The notes under the pieces: generated by a model | Databases searched by the model: none | What the model saw: only the letters and a program-made list of their open reading frames with translations | What the model was told of the DNA's origin: nothing | Translations under genes and position numbers: made by a program | Shown here: positions 56,339-64,000 of the stretch, piece after piece | Layout of the letters: every line of letters begins with the position of its first letter | Numbering within the stretch: the first letter of the stretch is position 1 | Source: Microbacterium sp. Nx66 | Lineage (GTDB): Bacteria; Actinomycetota; Actinomycetes; Actinomycetales; Microbacteriaceae | Assembly (NCBI RefSeq): GCF_904066215.1 | Contig: NZ_LR880474.1 | Coordinates: 1,984,001-2,048,000 of the forward strand | Length of the DNA stretch: 64,000 nucleotides | Direction of reading: 5' to 3'

Positions 56339-59300
56339 GCGCCCACCTTCTCCAGGTTCGTGTCGATCGTGACGAGGAGCGGTGCCTTCCCGGCCCCGAG
56401 GGCCTTCGCCCCGCTCCGATGCACGCCGTCTCCGGGGCTCGTGACCTCGTCGACGAGCCGGTCGAGGTCATCGGTCGGCTGCACGGCGAAGGCCACGGCG
56501 AGCGTCTCGGCGGCGATGAGGTCGGCGTGGGTCTCCAGCGCCGCCGCCTCCGCGGGGGCGGCGTTGAGCGCCAGCACGATCCGGTCACTGACGTCGAGGC
56601 CCGCGTTCTTGCGCGCCTCCTGCACGACGCGGATGGCGTCGCGGGCGATGCCCTCGGCCTCCAGCTCCGGCGTCGTGTCGGTGTCGAGCAGGACGAACCC
56701 GCCGGACGGGACGATGGCCAGGGCCTCCCCCTCGGGGCGACCCGTGGTCTCCAGCACGAGATCGTACTCCGCGGGCTCCAGCGCGATGCCGCCGGCGGTG
56801 ACGACGCCGTCGGTCTCGGACCAGTCACCCGAGCGCGCGGCCTGGATGGCCTTCTGCACGTCCTTGCCGAGGCGCGGACCCGCCGCGCGGGCGTTCACGC
56901 TCAGCCGGTGGCTGATGCCGTACTCCCCTGCCGCCTCGTCGGTCAGCGGGACGAGCTCGACGGTCTTCACGTTGAGCTCCTCGCGGAGGATGTCCTCGAA
57001 CTGGCCGAGGTCGGCCGCGAGCGGAGAGACCACCGTGAGCCGTGCGAGCGGCAGGCGCACGCGCAGCTTCTCCTTCTTGCGCAGCGCGTTGCCGACGCTC
57101 GACAGCTCACGGACGGCATCCATGGCGTCGCGGATCTCGTCGGCCGCCGGGAACTGCTCCGGATCCGGCCAGTCCTGCAGATGCACGCTGCGCCCGCCGG
57201 TGAGGCCCTGCCACACGCGCTCGCTGATGAGCGGGACGAGCGGCGCGGCCACGCGGCACAGCGTCTCCAGCACGGTGTAGAGCGTGTCGAAGGCCTCGCG
57301 GCTCTTCGGGTCATCCGTCACACCCACCCAGAACCGGTCGCGCGAACGACGGATGTACCAGTTCGTCAGCACCTCGGCGAAGTCCCGGAGTCGCGCGGAC
57401 GCGGTGGTCGAGTCCAGACCCTCCAGGTCGGCGCGGACCTCGCGGACGAGATCGCCCAGTCGCGCGAGGATGTACCGGTCGAGGACGTCGGTCGAGTCGG
57501 TGCGCCACGACGCCTCGTACCCGCCTCCCTGGGTTGCCGAGCCTGCTCCTCCCTGGGGTGCTGAGCCTGTCGAAGCATTCGCGTACGTCGCGAAGAAGTA
57601 CCACGAGTTCCACAGCGGCAGCAGGAACTCCCGCACGCCGGATCGGATGCCCTCCTCGGTGACGATGAGGTTGCCGCCGCGGAGCACCGCGCTGGACATC
57701 AGGAACCAGCGCATCGCGTCGGATCCGTCGCGATCCAGCACCTCGGACACATCCGGGTAGTTCCGCAGCGACTTCGACATCTTGTAGCCGTCGCTGCCGA
57801 GCACGATGCCGTGGCAGCTGACGCCCGTGAACGCCGGGCGGTTGAACAGCGCCGTCGAGAGCACGTGCATGACGTAGAACCAGCCGCGGGTCTGACCGAT
57901 GTACTCGACGATGAAGTCCGCCGGCGAGTGCGAGTCGAACCACTCCTGGTTCTCGAACGGATAGTGCACCTGGGCGTACGGCATCGAGCCGGAGTCGAAC
58001 CACACGTCGAAGACGTCGCCGATGCGCCGCATCGTGCTCTTGCCCGTGGGGTCGTCGGGATTCGGCCTCGTCAGGTCGTCGATGTACGGGCGGTGCAGGT
58101 CCACCTCACCCTCGGGGTTGCGCGGCAGCGTGCCGAAGTCGCGCTCCAGCTCCTCCAGCGAGCCGTAGGCGTCGACGCGCGGGTACTCCGGGTCGTCACT
58201 CTTCCAGATCGGGATGGGTGAGCCCCAGTAGCGGTTGCGGCTGATCGACCAGTCGCGGGCGCCCTCGAGCCACTTGCCGAACTGACCCTCCTTCACGTTC
58301 TCCGGCACCCAGGTGATCTGCTCGTTGTTCGCGAGGAGGTCGTCCTTGATGTCGGTGACCCGGATGAACCAGCTCGACACCGCCTTGTAGATCAGGGGGT
58401 TCCGGCAGCGCCAGCAGTGCGGGTAGGAGTGCTCGTAGCTCTGCAGCCGGACCAGGCGGCCGTTGTCGCGGATGATGCGCACGAGCGGCGTGTTCGCGTC
58501 CATCCACAGCTCGCCAGCGACATCGGTGACGTTCGGGAGGAAGCGCCCGCCGTCGTCGAGGGACAGGATCGTCGGGATGCCGGCCGCTCCGGCGACGCGC
58601 TGGTCGTCCTCACCATAGGCGGGTGCCTGGTGGACGATGCCGGTGCCGTCGGTCGTGGTGACGTAGTCGTCGACGAGGATGCGCCACGCGTTCCCGGTGC
58701 CGTAGGTCTCCTCGTCCGCGTAGTAGTCGAACAGACGGTCGTAGGTGACGTCGGCAAGATCTGCGCCGCGGAGCGTGGCGTCGACCGCGGCGAGCGCGTC
58801 CTCCGGGCTCTCGTAGCCGAGATCCTTGGCATAGCCGCCGAGCAGGTCCTTCGCGAGCAGGTAGCGGTGCGCGGAGGCCTCAACCGCGAGCTGGTCTGCC
58901 GAGGGAGCGGCGCGGCCCTGGTGCACGTCGGAGGCGCCGGCGGGACCGGCGGGCAGCACGACGTACTCGATGTCCGGGCCCACGGCGAGCGCGAGGTTGG
59001 TCGGCAGGGTCCACGGGGTCGTCGTCCAGGCGAGGGCGCGCACGCCGGTGAGGCCCAGCGCCTCGGCCTTCGCGCCGGTGAGCGGGAAGGTGACGGTGAC
59101 CGACGGGTCCTGTCGCATCTGGTAGACGTCGTCGTCCATGCGGAGCTCGTGGGCGGACAGCGGCGTCTCATCGCGCCAGCAGTACGGAAGGACCCGGTAG
59201 CCCTCGTAGGCGAGTCCCTTGTCGTACAGGGTCTTGAAGGCCCACAGCACGCTCTCCATGTAGCCGAGGTCGAGCGTCTTGTAGCCGCGCTCGAAGTCCA

Positions 59301-59781
59301 CCCACCGGGCCTGGCGGGTGACGTAGTCCTCCCACTCCCGCGTGTACTTCAGGACCGAGGAGCGTGCCTTCTCGTTGAAGACGTCGATCCCCATCTCCTC
59401 GATCTCGCTCTTCTCCGTGATCCCGAGCTGCTTCATCGCCTCGAGCTCGGCCGGGAGCCCGTGGGTGTCCCACCCGAAGACGCGGTCGACCTTGTGCCCG
59501 ATCATCGTCTGGAAGCGCGGGAACACGTCTTTCGCGTAGCCCGTGAGCAGGTGGCCGTAGTGCGGCAGGCCGTTCGCGAAGGGAGGGCCGTCGTAGAACA
59601 CCCACTCGGGGGCACCCTCGCGCTGCTCGATGGAGGCGCGGAAGGTGTCGTCGGTCTTCCAGAAGTCGAGCACCTCCTCCTCGATCTGCGGGAAGCGGGG
59701 GCTCGGCGCCACAGACCCCTGGGTACCTGAGCTGGTCGAAGGGTCGGCAGCGGGGCCGAAGGAGGAGCGCGGGTAGGTCAT
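56335..59781 (-). CDS. ileS: Isoleucine--tRNA ligase
   Basis: 1148 residues, with a zinc-free-looking C terminus typical of the eukaryote-like long form. Class I signature [16 protein letters not shown] (about 65-80), KMSKS in [11 protein letters not shown] (about 668-672), editing domain with [11 protein letters not shown]. Two short stretches look inserted. Residues about 14-20 (STSSGTQ) come from a dispersed repeat copy at 59721-59743. Residues about 735-752 ([17 protein letters not shown]) come from repeat DNA at 57531-57576, between TYANA and YEASW. The gene is controlled by a T-box leader. Confidence 0.96.
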   Translation of the reverse strand: MTYPRSSFGPAADPSTSSGTQGSVAPSPRFPQIEEEVLDFWKTDDTFRASIEQREGAPEWVFYDGPPFANGLPHYGHLLTGYAKDVFPRFQTMIGHKVDRVFGWDTHGLPAELEAMKQLGITEKSEIEEMGIDVFNEKARSSVLKYTREWEDYVTRQARWVDFERGYKTLDLGYMESVLWAFKTLYDKGLAYEGYRVLPYCWRDETPLSAHELRMDDDVYQMRQDPSVTVTFPLTGAKAEALGLTGVRALAWTTTPWTLPTNLALAVGPDIEYVVLPAGPAGASDVHQGRAAPSADQLAVEASAHRYLLAKDLLGGYAKDLGYESPEDALAAVDATLRGADLADVTYDRLFDYYADEETYGTGNAWRILVDDYVTTTDGTGIVHQAPAYGEDDQRVAGAAGIPTILSLDDGGRFLPNVTDVAGELWMDANTPLVRIIRDNGRLVRLQSYEHSYPHCWRCRNPLIYKAVSSWFIRVTDIKDDLLANNEQITWVPENVKEGQFGKWLEGARDWSISRNRYWGSPIPIWKSDDPEYPRVDAYGSLEELERDFGTLPRNPEGEVDLHRPYIDDLTRPNPDDPTGKSTMRRIGDVFDVWFDSGSMPYAQVHYPFENQEWFDSHSPADFIVEYIGQTRGWFYVMHVLSTALFNRPAFTGVSCHGIVLGSDGYKMSKSLRNYPDVSEVLDRDGSDAMRWFLMSSAVLRGGNLIVTEEGIRSGVREFLLPLWNSWYFFATYANASTGSAPQGGAGSATQGGGYEASWRTDSTDVLDRYILARLGDLVREVRADLEGLDSTTASARLRDFAEVLTNWYIRRSRDRFWVGVTDDPKSREAFDTLYTVLETLCRVAAPLVPLISERVWQGLTGGRSVHLQDWPDPEQFPAADEIRDAMDAVRELSSVGNALRKKEKLRVRLPLARLTVVSPLAADLGQFEDILREELNVKTVELVPLTDEAAGEYGISHRLSVNARAAGPRLGKDVQKAIQAARSGDWSETDGVVTAGGIALEPAEYDLVLETTGRPEGEALAIVPSGGFVLLDTDTTPELEAEGIARDAIRVVQEARKNAGLDVSDRIVLALNAAPAEAAALETHADLIAAETLAVAFAVQPTDDLDRLVDEVTSPGDGVHRSGAKALGAGKAPLLVTIDTNLEKVGA
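57531..57576. repeat. Dispersed repeat copies inside ileS (internal site)
   Basis: A degenerate half-unit (GGGTTGCCGAGCCTG at 57531-57545) and a fuller unit (TGCTGAGCCTGTCGAAGC ending at 57576) are in frame within ileS and encode a Ser/Gly/Ala-rich loop. Confidence 0.75.
59721..59743. repeat. Dispersed repeat copy in the 5' end of ileS
   Basis: GGGTACCTGAGCTGGTCGAA followed by GGG matches the repeat unit and is translated on the minus strand as part of PSTSSGTQG near the N terminus of IleRS. Confidence 0.8.
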
Positions 59782-59999
59782 GGTCTCTCGCAGTGGTCGT
59801 CGTGGCGGATGCTGCTGCGAGGACGATCCTCGCGGACCGCGGTACCACCTCGCGTGCCCCTGCGTCCCCTCGACAAGCTCAGAGACCCACGGACCACTCT
59901 CACTGCGGCTGTGACGGGCCTGCCCCGCTCGGTTCTACTGAGTCCGTCGCCGGACCGTTCTTCCGAGAGCTCCCCGGTGATGGCCGGATCGATGCTCGT
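59782..59999 (-). promoter_or_regulatory. T-box riboswitch leader of ileS (ultrashort Stem I type)
   Basis: The minus strand contains AGGTGGTACCGCGG (59837-59850), the T-box sequence that pairs with the 3' end of uncharged tRNA. A small Stem I candidate near the 5' end reads CCGG-CCATCA-CCGG (59974-59987), with the Ile codon AUC in its terminal loop (59979-59981). This matches the ultrashort Stem I of actinobacterial ileS T-boxes, which as I recall are translational. A GCGAGGA-CGA-TCCTCGC hairpin (59817-59833) follows the T-box. The leader also contains a copy of the dispersed repeat (59866-59889). Confidence 0.88.
59866..59889. repeat. Dispersed repeat copy inside the ileS T-box leader
   Basis: CCCCTCGACAAGCTCAGAGA continuing to CCCA is an inverted copy of the repeat unit, placed between Stem I and the T-box sequence of the leader. 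Confidence 0.8.
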
Positions 60000-60005
60000 G
60001 TGCCC

Positions 60006-60011
60006 ATTGTA
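60006..60011 (-). promoter_or_regulatory. -10 element of the ileS T-box transcript
   Basis: TACAAT on the minus strand; a start about seven bases downstream (near 59999) gives a leader that contains Stem I, the T-box and the sequestrator. No convincing -35 was found. Confidence 0.6.
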
Positions 60012-60044
60012 CGCGTGCTCCTCCCCACGCGGATTCTCTTCGAC

Positions 60045-60095
60045 GTCGCAGGGACCGGAGCCAACCCTGCGACCAGGGGCGGAATCTGCGACATC
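60045..60095. repeat. Cluster of TCGCAG/CTGCGA inverted motifs downstream of the DUF559 gene
   Basis: GTCGCAGGG (60045-60053) and CCCTGCGAC (60065-60073) form a 9-bp inverted repeat. GAATCTGCGACATC (60082-60095) overlaps the stop codon of the DUF559 gene and matches, inverted, a site at 61073-61086 on the other side of the gene. Confidence 0.7.
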
Positions 60096-60945
60096 ACGCC
60101 GTGCGGGCACGATGCAGTCCCTGGGCGACGGCGCGCATGATGAGGTCCTGCACCGCGGGCCACTCGTCCATCACCTGGTGATAGCCGAGACGGATGACGT
60201 GGAAGCCGCGCAGCTTCAGCTCCGCATCGTGAGCGTTGTCCTGGTCGCGCTGGGCTCCGACATGGGTGCCGCCGTCGATCTGCAGCACGAGCCGCTCGCC
60301 GATCAGGGCGTCCACCCGATGCCCGGCGATCCACGTCTGGAAGCGCAGCGGCAGACGGAGCCAGCGCAGTCGCACGCGCAGGTAGGTCTCGAGTCCCGCA
60401 TCCGCGAACGGCAACGCCTCGGCCAGGAGCCGCCGCCCGCGCGGTCCCCAGCGGAGGCGGAGCAGCCTCTCTCGATCGACGAGTCCCTTGTTCAATGCCG
60501 ACTCCCAGGTCGCGAGCGCCTGTTCGTACGGCTCGCACGTGGACACCAGGCTCAGCACGTTCTCGATCGGGTCCTCCAGGACATCAGGATGTCGCGGGAC
60601 CAGGGGCCGAGCCCAGTGCACGCGCGCCTCCGGTGGCTTCCCGCCCCTGCTGCCCGGGCTGGCGGCCAGGTGAAGGCGCGGTCTCTCGTCGTGCACCCAG
60701 ATCCCGAGGCGCCGCGCCTGCGTCACGCACGTCATCAGAACACCGTGCTGCGCCGCGGTCACCCGAAGCGGATCCGCATCGGGCAGCGCCACCCACCCGA
60801 CCCGCACCCGGTGGATGATCCGCTCCGCCACCGCCGTCTCGAGGTCGTACCGGCTGACCCCGCGTTCCCGGAGCCGCTCGACCCTCGCGACTCCGTCGAC
60901 CTCGCGCATCGCCTGCAGCAGCCGCGCCCGCCTCATCCCGTTCAT
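60094..60945 (-). CDS. DUF559 domain protein (AbiEi-antitoxin-like N terminus, Vsr-like nuclease domain)
   Basis: 283 residues from ATG 60945. An N-terminal winged-helix AbiEi-like part (MNGMRRARLLQAMREVDGVA; RGVSRYDLETAVAERIIHRV) is followed by a C-terminal DUF559 domain with VDALIGERLVLQIDGGTHVG and LKLRGFHVIRLGYHQVM, resembling the Vsr/PD-(D/E)xK endonuclease fold with acidic Asp/Glu residues and a late beta-strand. These proteins are widespread and of unknown role in actinobacteria. It is bracketed by inverted copies of GAATCTGCGACRTC. A longer frame (to 62112) reads through antisense DNA and is rejected. Confidence 0.8.
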   Translation of the reverse strand: MNGMRRARLLQAMREVDGVARVERLRERGVSRYDLETAVAERIIHRVRVGWVALPDADPLRVTAAQHGVLMTCVTQARRLGIWVHDERPRLHLAASPGSRGGKPPEARVHWARPLVPRHPDVLEDPIENVLSLVSTCEPYEQALATWESALNKGLVDRERLLRLRWGPRGRRLLAEALPFADAGLETYLRVRLRWLRLPLRFQTWIAGHRVDALIGERLVLQIDGGTHVGAQRDQDNAHDAELKLRGFHVIRLGYHQVMDEWPAVQDLIMRAVAQGLHRARTA

Positions 60946-61335
60946 GCCCCTGATACTGCTTCCGGCCCCCTCCCTCGTTCCCTGCCTCGGCCAGCTCCTC
61001 CCATGCCCTGTGCACAACTCCCCCACTCCCCCTCCTGTGCAGCCCGAGTCCCTCTCCTCCCCGGCCCCGTCCGACGTCGCAGATTCGCGCCCATGTCGGA
61101 CGTTCCCGCGGAGAACCTGCGACACAGCGCAGATCAGCGAGCTCCTACAGGGCGAGTCCCAGAGCCCCGGAGCCGAGGCAGGGGCGAGGCAAGGCCGGGG
61201 TGAGGTCGCAGATCGGGACTCCCGTCGCAGGGGCTGCGAGGGAGAGTGCGAGGCAGCGAGGATCTGCGACCTCGCACCGGAGCGGGAGCACGGAGCAGGA
61301 GCGGGGGTGTCGGAGGGAGGACATAGCCTCGGAGG
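60946..61335. repeat. Repeat-rich intergenic region between the DUF559 and pentapeptide-like genes
   Basis: About 390 bp without a gene. It holds GACGTCGCAGATTC (61073-61086), a 13-bp perfect inverted repeat GAGGTCGCAGATC (61202-61214) and GATCTGCGACCTC (61261-61273), other CTGCGAC fragments (about 61118 and 61224), and purine-rich or pyrimidine-rich tracts (CCTCCC / GGAGGG types). The TAGCCT-N6-ATG module of the next gene closes it (hexamer 61324-61329). Confidence 0.7.
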
Positions 61336-61977
61336 ATGCCGAAGTCCCCGAGTGCACCCCGAGTGTCCGCGCCCGACCTGCCACCGGTGCTGGAGCCGCG
61401 CGTGGCCGCCCGCCGCGCCGATCTCCTCGCCGCCGCGCTGGAGCTGACCGGCACCGTCGATCTCTCCTACGCCACGCTCGAGCAGTGCGCGGTGCAGGCC
61501 GACGCCGACAGCATCGACCTCACCGGGGCCACGCTCCTCGACGTCGACCTCCCCGACCCGCGCATCGCGTCGCTCCGGATGCGGAACGCGAGCATCCGTC
61601 GGCTCCGGATCACGGGCGGCCGCATCGGGACCCTCGATCTCAGCGACGCCCGCGTGGCGGAGCTCGAACTGCGGGACGTGCGCATCGACTATCTCAACCT
61701 GGGCGCCGCCCGCGCCGAGGACGTCGATGTCGTGGGATGCGCCGTCCGCACGATCGACATCCCGCAGTCGGAACTCACGCGCGTCCGGTTCCAGGCCACG
61801 CGCAGCGACGAGGTCGACCCCCGGGGCCTGCGCGCGAAAGACCTCGATCTCCGCGGCCTCGACGCGCTCTCCTACCTCGACGTCCAGAGCCTCCGCGGCG
61901 CGACCCTCTCGTCCCTGCAGGTGCAGCAGCTCGCGCCGGTGATGGCAGCGGGACTGGGCATCGCCGTCACGGACTGA
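61336..61977 (+). CDS. Pentapeptide-repeat-like protein
   Basis: 213 residues with short repeated A(D/N)LxX-style strands (IDLTGATLLDVDLPDPRIAS, LDLSDARVAELELRDVRIDY, LNLGAARAEDVDVVGCAVRT), the spacing of a right-handed quadrilateral beta-helix. No signal peptide. Pentapeptide proteins include DNA-gyrase protectors and unrelated scaffold proteins; the target here is unknown. The start is set by TAGCCT-N6-ATG. The end overlaps the convergent ABC ATPase gene by 11 bases. Confidence 0.82.
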   Translation: MPKSPSAPRVSAPDLPPVLEPRVAARRADLLAAALELTGTVDLSYATLEQCAVQADADSIDLTGATLLDVDLPDPRIASLRMRNASIRRLRITGGRIGTLDLSDARVAELELRDVRIDYLNLGAARAEDVDVVGCAVRTIDIPQSELTRVRFQATRSDEVDPRGLRAKDLDLRGLDALSYLDVQSLRGATLSSLQVQQLAPVMAAGLGIAVTD

Positions 61978-63475
61978 CGGGGCCGCTCGCGGCGAGCAGC
62001 TCCTTGGTGAACGGATGCTGCGGGGCGGCGAACACCTCAGCCGTGCGCCCCTGCTCCACGATCCGGCCGTCCTGCATGACCAGGACGTCGTCCGCGACCG
62101 CGCCGACGACATCGAGGTCGTGCGAGACGAAGACCATCGTCAGCCGCCGTTCCTCCTGCACCCGTGCGAGGAGCCGGAGCACCCGCTCCCGCACCGACGG
62201 GTCGAGGGCGGAGACGGGCTCGTCCAGCACCAGCACGTCCGGGTCGGCGGCCAGCGCTCGGGCCAGAGCCGCCCGCTGCCGCTGCCCGCCCGACAGCGCC
62301 GCCGGTCGTCGTCCCGCCAGACTCTCCTCGAGCCCGACCTCGGCGAGCAGCGCACGCACCCGTGATCGACGCGCGCCGCGTGGCACGCCTCCCGCCTCCA
62401 GCGCCTCCTCCAGCGACCGCCCGACCGTCCACCGCGGGTCGAACGCCCCGAGCGGGTTCTGATGCACGAGCTGCACCCGCGGCGCCCCGGCCCAGCGCAG
62501 CTCTCCGGAGCTCGGCGTCTCGACGCCCACCATCATCCGTGCAAGGGTCGTCTTGCCCGACCCGGACTCGCCGACGATGCCCAGCGTGCGGCCGGTGGGC
62601 ACCGTGAACGACGCGTCGACGACGGCCGGCACCCCGCCGAACGCCTTGGATACGCCCTCCGCGACGAGTACGGCCTCGGAGGGCGCCGCACGCTCCTCCC
62701 GTGGCTCGTGCATCGTCGCCGCGATGAGCTGCTGCGTGTAGGGGTGCTGCGGGGCAGCGAGCACCTCCGTGACCGGCCCGGATTCCACGATCCGGCCGTC
62801 CTTCATCACGAGCACCCGGTCCGCCACCCGCCGCACGGCGGCGAAATCGTGACTGATGAAGACCACGGCGGTGCCGTCGTCGACGATCTCCCGCAGGAGC
62901 ACGAGGATGCGGGCCTGCACCGTCGCATCCAGGGCCGTGGTGGGTTCATCCGCGACGAGCACGGCGGGGTTCCCGGCCAGCGCCGAAGCGATGAGTGCGC
63001 GCTGCCGCAATCCTCCGGAGAGCTCCTGCGGACGCTGCCGTGCACGGCGGTCGGGGTCGGGCATCCAGACCCGCGCGAGGAGGTCCCGGACGCGCGCGGC
63101 GACGACCGCCCGGCCGCGCGCGAGGCGGTGCAGCCGCAGCGGCTCCGCGATCTCGTCCGCGATCCGCCGCAGCGGGTCCAGCGACACCAGCGCGTCCTGG
63201 GAGACGAGGCCGATCCCGGTCCCTCGTATCCGCCGCCAGCCGCGCTCGGTCAGGGCGGCGGCGTCCACCCCGTCGATGCGGAGTCGGTCGACGGCGACAT
63301 CGGCCGCCGGCGGAGTGAGGCCGAGCAGAGCGCGGGCCGAGAGCGACTTCCCGGCCCCCGACTCCCCCACGATCGCGACGCACTCGCCGGCCTCCACAGC
63401 GAACGACACGCCCTCCACGACGGTAGTCCCCGCGAAGGCGATCCGCAGCTCCTCGACCTCCAGCGCCGCACTCAT
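61967..63475 (-). CDS. Dipeptide/nickel-type ABC transporter, fused double ATP-binding protein
   Basis: 502 residues from ATG 63475. First domain: GESGAGKSLSARALLG, LSGGLRQRALIA, VADEPTTALD. Second domain: GESGSGKTTLARMM, LSGGQRQRAALA, VLDEPVSALD. It is shorter than the first importer's ATPase, because the second half lacks the CPFADRC-type Cys block and is compact. The start overlaps the upstream permease stop (ATGA). The substrate is unknown. Confidence 0.93.
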   Translation of the reverse strand: MSAALEVEELRIAFAGTTVVEGVSFAVEAGECVAIVGESGAGKSLSARALLGLTPPAADVAVDRLRIDGVDAAALTERGWRRIRGTGIGLVSQDALVSLDPLRRIADEIAEPLRLHRLARGRAVVAARVRDLLARVWMPDPDRRARQRPQELSGGLRQRALIASALAGNPAVLVADEPTTALDATVQARILVLLREIVDDGTAVVFISHDFAAVRRVADRVLVMKDGRIVESGPVTEVLAAPQHPYTQQLIAATMHEPREERAAPSEAVLVAEGVSKAFGGVPAVVDASFTVPTGRTLGIVGESGSGKTTLARMMVGVETPSSGELRWAGAPRVQLVHQNPLGAFDPRWTVGRSLEEALEAGGVPRGARRSRVRALLAEVGLEESLAGRRPAALSGGQRQRAALARALAADPDVLVLDEPVSALDPSVRERVLRLLARVQEERRLTMVFVSHDLDVVGAVADDVLVMQDGRIVEQGRTAEVFAAPQHPFTKELLAASGPVSP

Positions 63476-64000
63476 GCGTCCCTCCCGTCCGCCCGAGCCC
63501 GGAGGATCCGTCCGATCACGGTCGCACACACCACCGTCAGTGTGATCGCGAGACCGGGGAAGACCGACACCCACCACGCCTGTCCGAGCACATTGCGACC
63601 GCCGGCGAGCATGAGGCCCCACTCCGGGGTCGGCTCGGACGGCCCGAGACCCAGGAAGCTCAGTCCGGCGGCGGCGAGGATGCTCGATCCGATGCCGATG
63701 GTCGCCAGCACGCTCAGCGATCCCAGCACCCCGGGCACGACATGGCGGCGGAACGCCCGCAGCGGCGGCACGCCCAGGATGCGGGCGGCCTCGACGTGCT
63801 CGGCCACGCGCAGCGTCCTGGTCTGCACGCGGGCGAGCCGCACGTACACGGGCGCGGCCGCCAGGGTCACCGCGATCGCGATGTTCACCGGCCCCGGTCC
63901 CAGCACGGCCACCACGACGAGCGCCACCAGGAACTCGGGGAACGCCATGAGGACGTCGTTGATGCGCATGAGCGTGACGTCGACACCGCGCGGAGACATG
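63472..64000 (-). CDS. ABC transporter permease (DppC-like), 5' end cut by window edge
   Basis: At least 175 residues are visible; the true start probably lies beyond 64000. Several hydrophobic segments and the EAA loop LRVAEHVEAARILGVPPLRA identify it as the inner-membrane partner of the double ATPase. The C terminus overlaps the ATPase start. The other permease and the binding protein of this second system would be further right. Confidence 0.88.
   Translation of the reverse strand, partial: MSPRGVDVTLMRINDVLMAFPEFLVALVVVAVLGPGPVNIAIAVTLAAAPVYVRLARVQTRTLRVAEHVEAARILGVPPLRAFRRHVVPGVLGSLSVLATIGIGSSILAAAGLSFLGLGPSEPTPEWGLMLAGGRNVLGQAWWVSVFPGLAITLTVVCATVIGRILRARADGRDA

Noticed and set aside
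60946..62112. N-terminal extension of the DUF559 frame through the repeat region and the pentapeptide gene
   Set aside because: The extension is antisense to the pentapeptide gene; the family start fits ATG 60945.

Overview
This window looks like a chromosomal segment of a high-GC actinobacterium of the family Microbacteriaceae, most likely Microbacterium or a close relative. The reasons are very high G/C at third codon positions, GTG and TTG starts, many short-leader or leaderless genes (a TAnnnT hexamer six or seven bases before the start codon), a T-box in front of ileS, and conserved actinobacterial gene orders such as hrcA-dnaJ-rsmE-HIT-phoH-ybeY-CNNM-era and rplU-rpmA-obgE-proB-proA-nadD-rsfS. 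This placement is inferred from gene content and was not tested by a search. I see no prophage, insertion sequence or CRISPR array.

Layout. Bases 1-8243 (minus strand) carry heat-shock control, RNA processing and ribosome genes: hrcA with a CIRCE operator, dnaJ, rsmE, a HIT protein, phoH, ybeY, a CNNM/CorC-type membrane protein and the start of era, with hemW and a DUF1990 gene upstream. Bases 8244-8890 hold a GIY-YIG nuclease gene embedded in copies of a dispersed repeat. lepA follows on the minus strand. Bases 10997-16689 are a complete peptide/opine-type ABC importer: two permeases, a fused double ATPase and a lipoprotein binding protein. Next come an alpha/beta hydrolase, an MFS exporter coupled to a GH1 beta-glucosidase, rpsT and holA. 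comEC and comEA follow, separated by two small membrane-protein genes on the other strand, then leuS and a pabB-like gene. Bases 29686-32252 hold a DedA, App1 and putative glycosylase operon. Bases 32256-36592 (minus) hold a GH3 enzyme, an NAD(P)-binding protein, two coupled membrane proteins and a flavin monooxygenase-like protein.

After tRNA-Ala(GGC) is an accessory surface region (36846-42798). It contains an OatA/OafA-like acyltransferase and a membrane-anchored protein with an HExxH motif, each behind its own copy of a duplicated promoter block of about 127 bp. A small exported protein, a DUF3500 lipoprotein and a 59-residue acidic protein follow. Bases 42908-50181 return to core genes (SDR, rsfS, nadD, proA, proB, obgE, rpmA, rplU). 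Then come DUF4031, rne, a VKOR-family protein, ndk, DUF4233, folC and ileS with its T-box leader. The right end carries a DUF559 (AbiEi-like) gene surrounded by inverted TCTGCGAC-type motifs, a pentapeptide-like protein, and the ATPase and truncated permease of a second dipeptide/nickel-type ABC importer.

Most worth a second look: (i) the duplicated promoter block driving the acyltransferase and the putative metallopeptidase, with a related promoter at the DUF3500 gene; (ii) a dispersed repeat (core TCCCTGAGCNTGTCGAAGG) found in intergenic DNA, at two places inside ileS, in the ileS T-box leader and at the 3' end of the GIY-YIG gene; (iii) inverted repeats bracketing the DUF559 gene; (iv) the split of comEA from comEC; (v) the large set of near-identical leaderless promoter-start modules.
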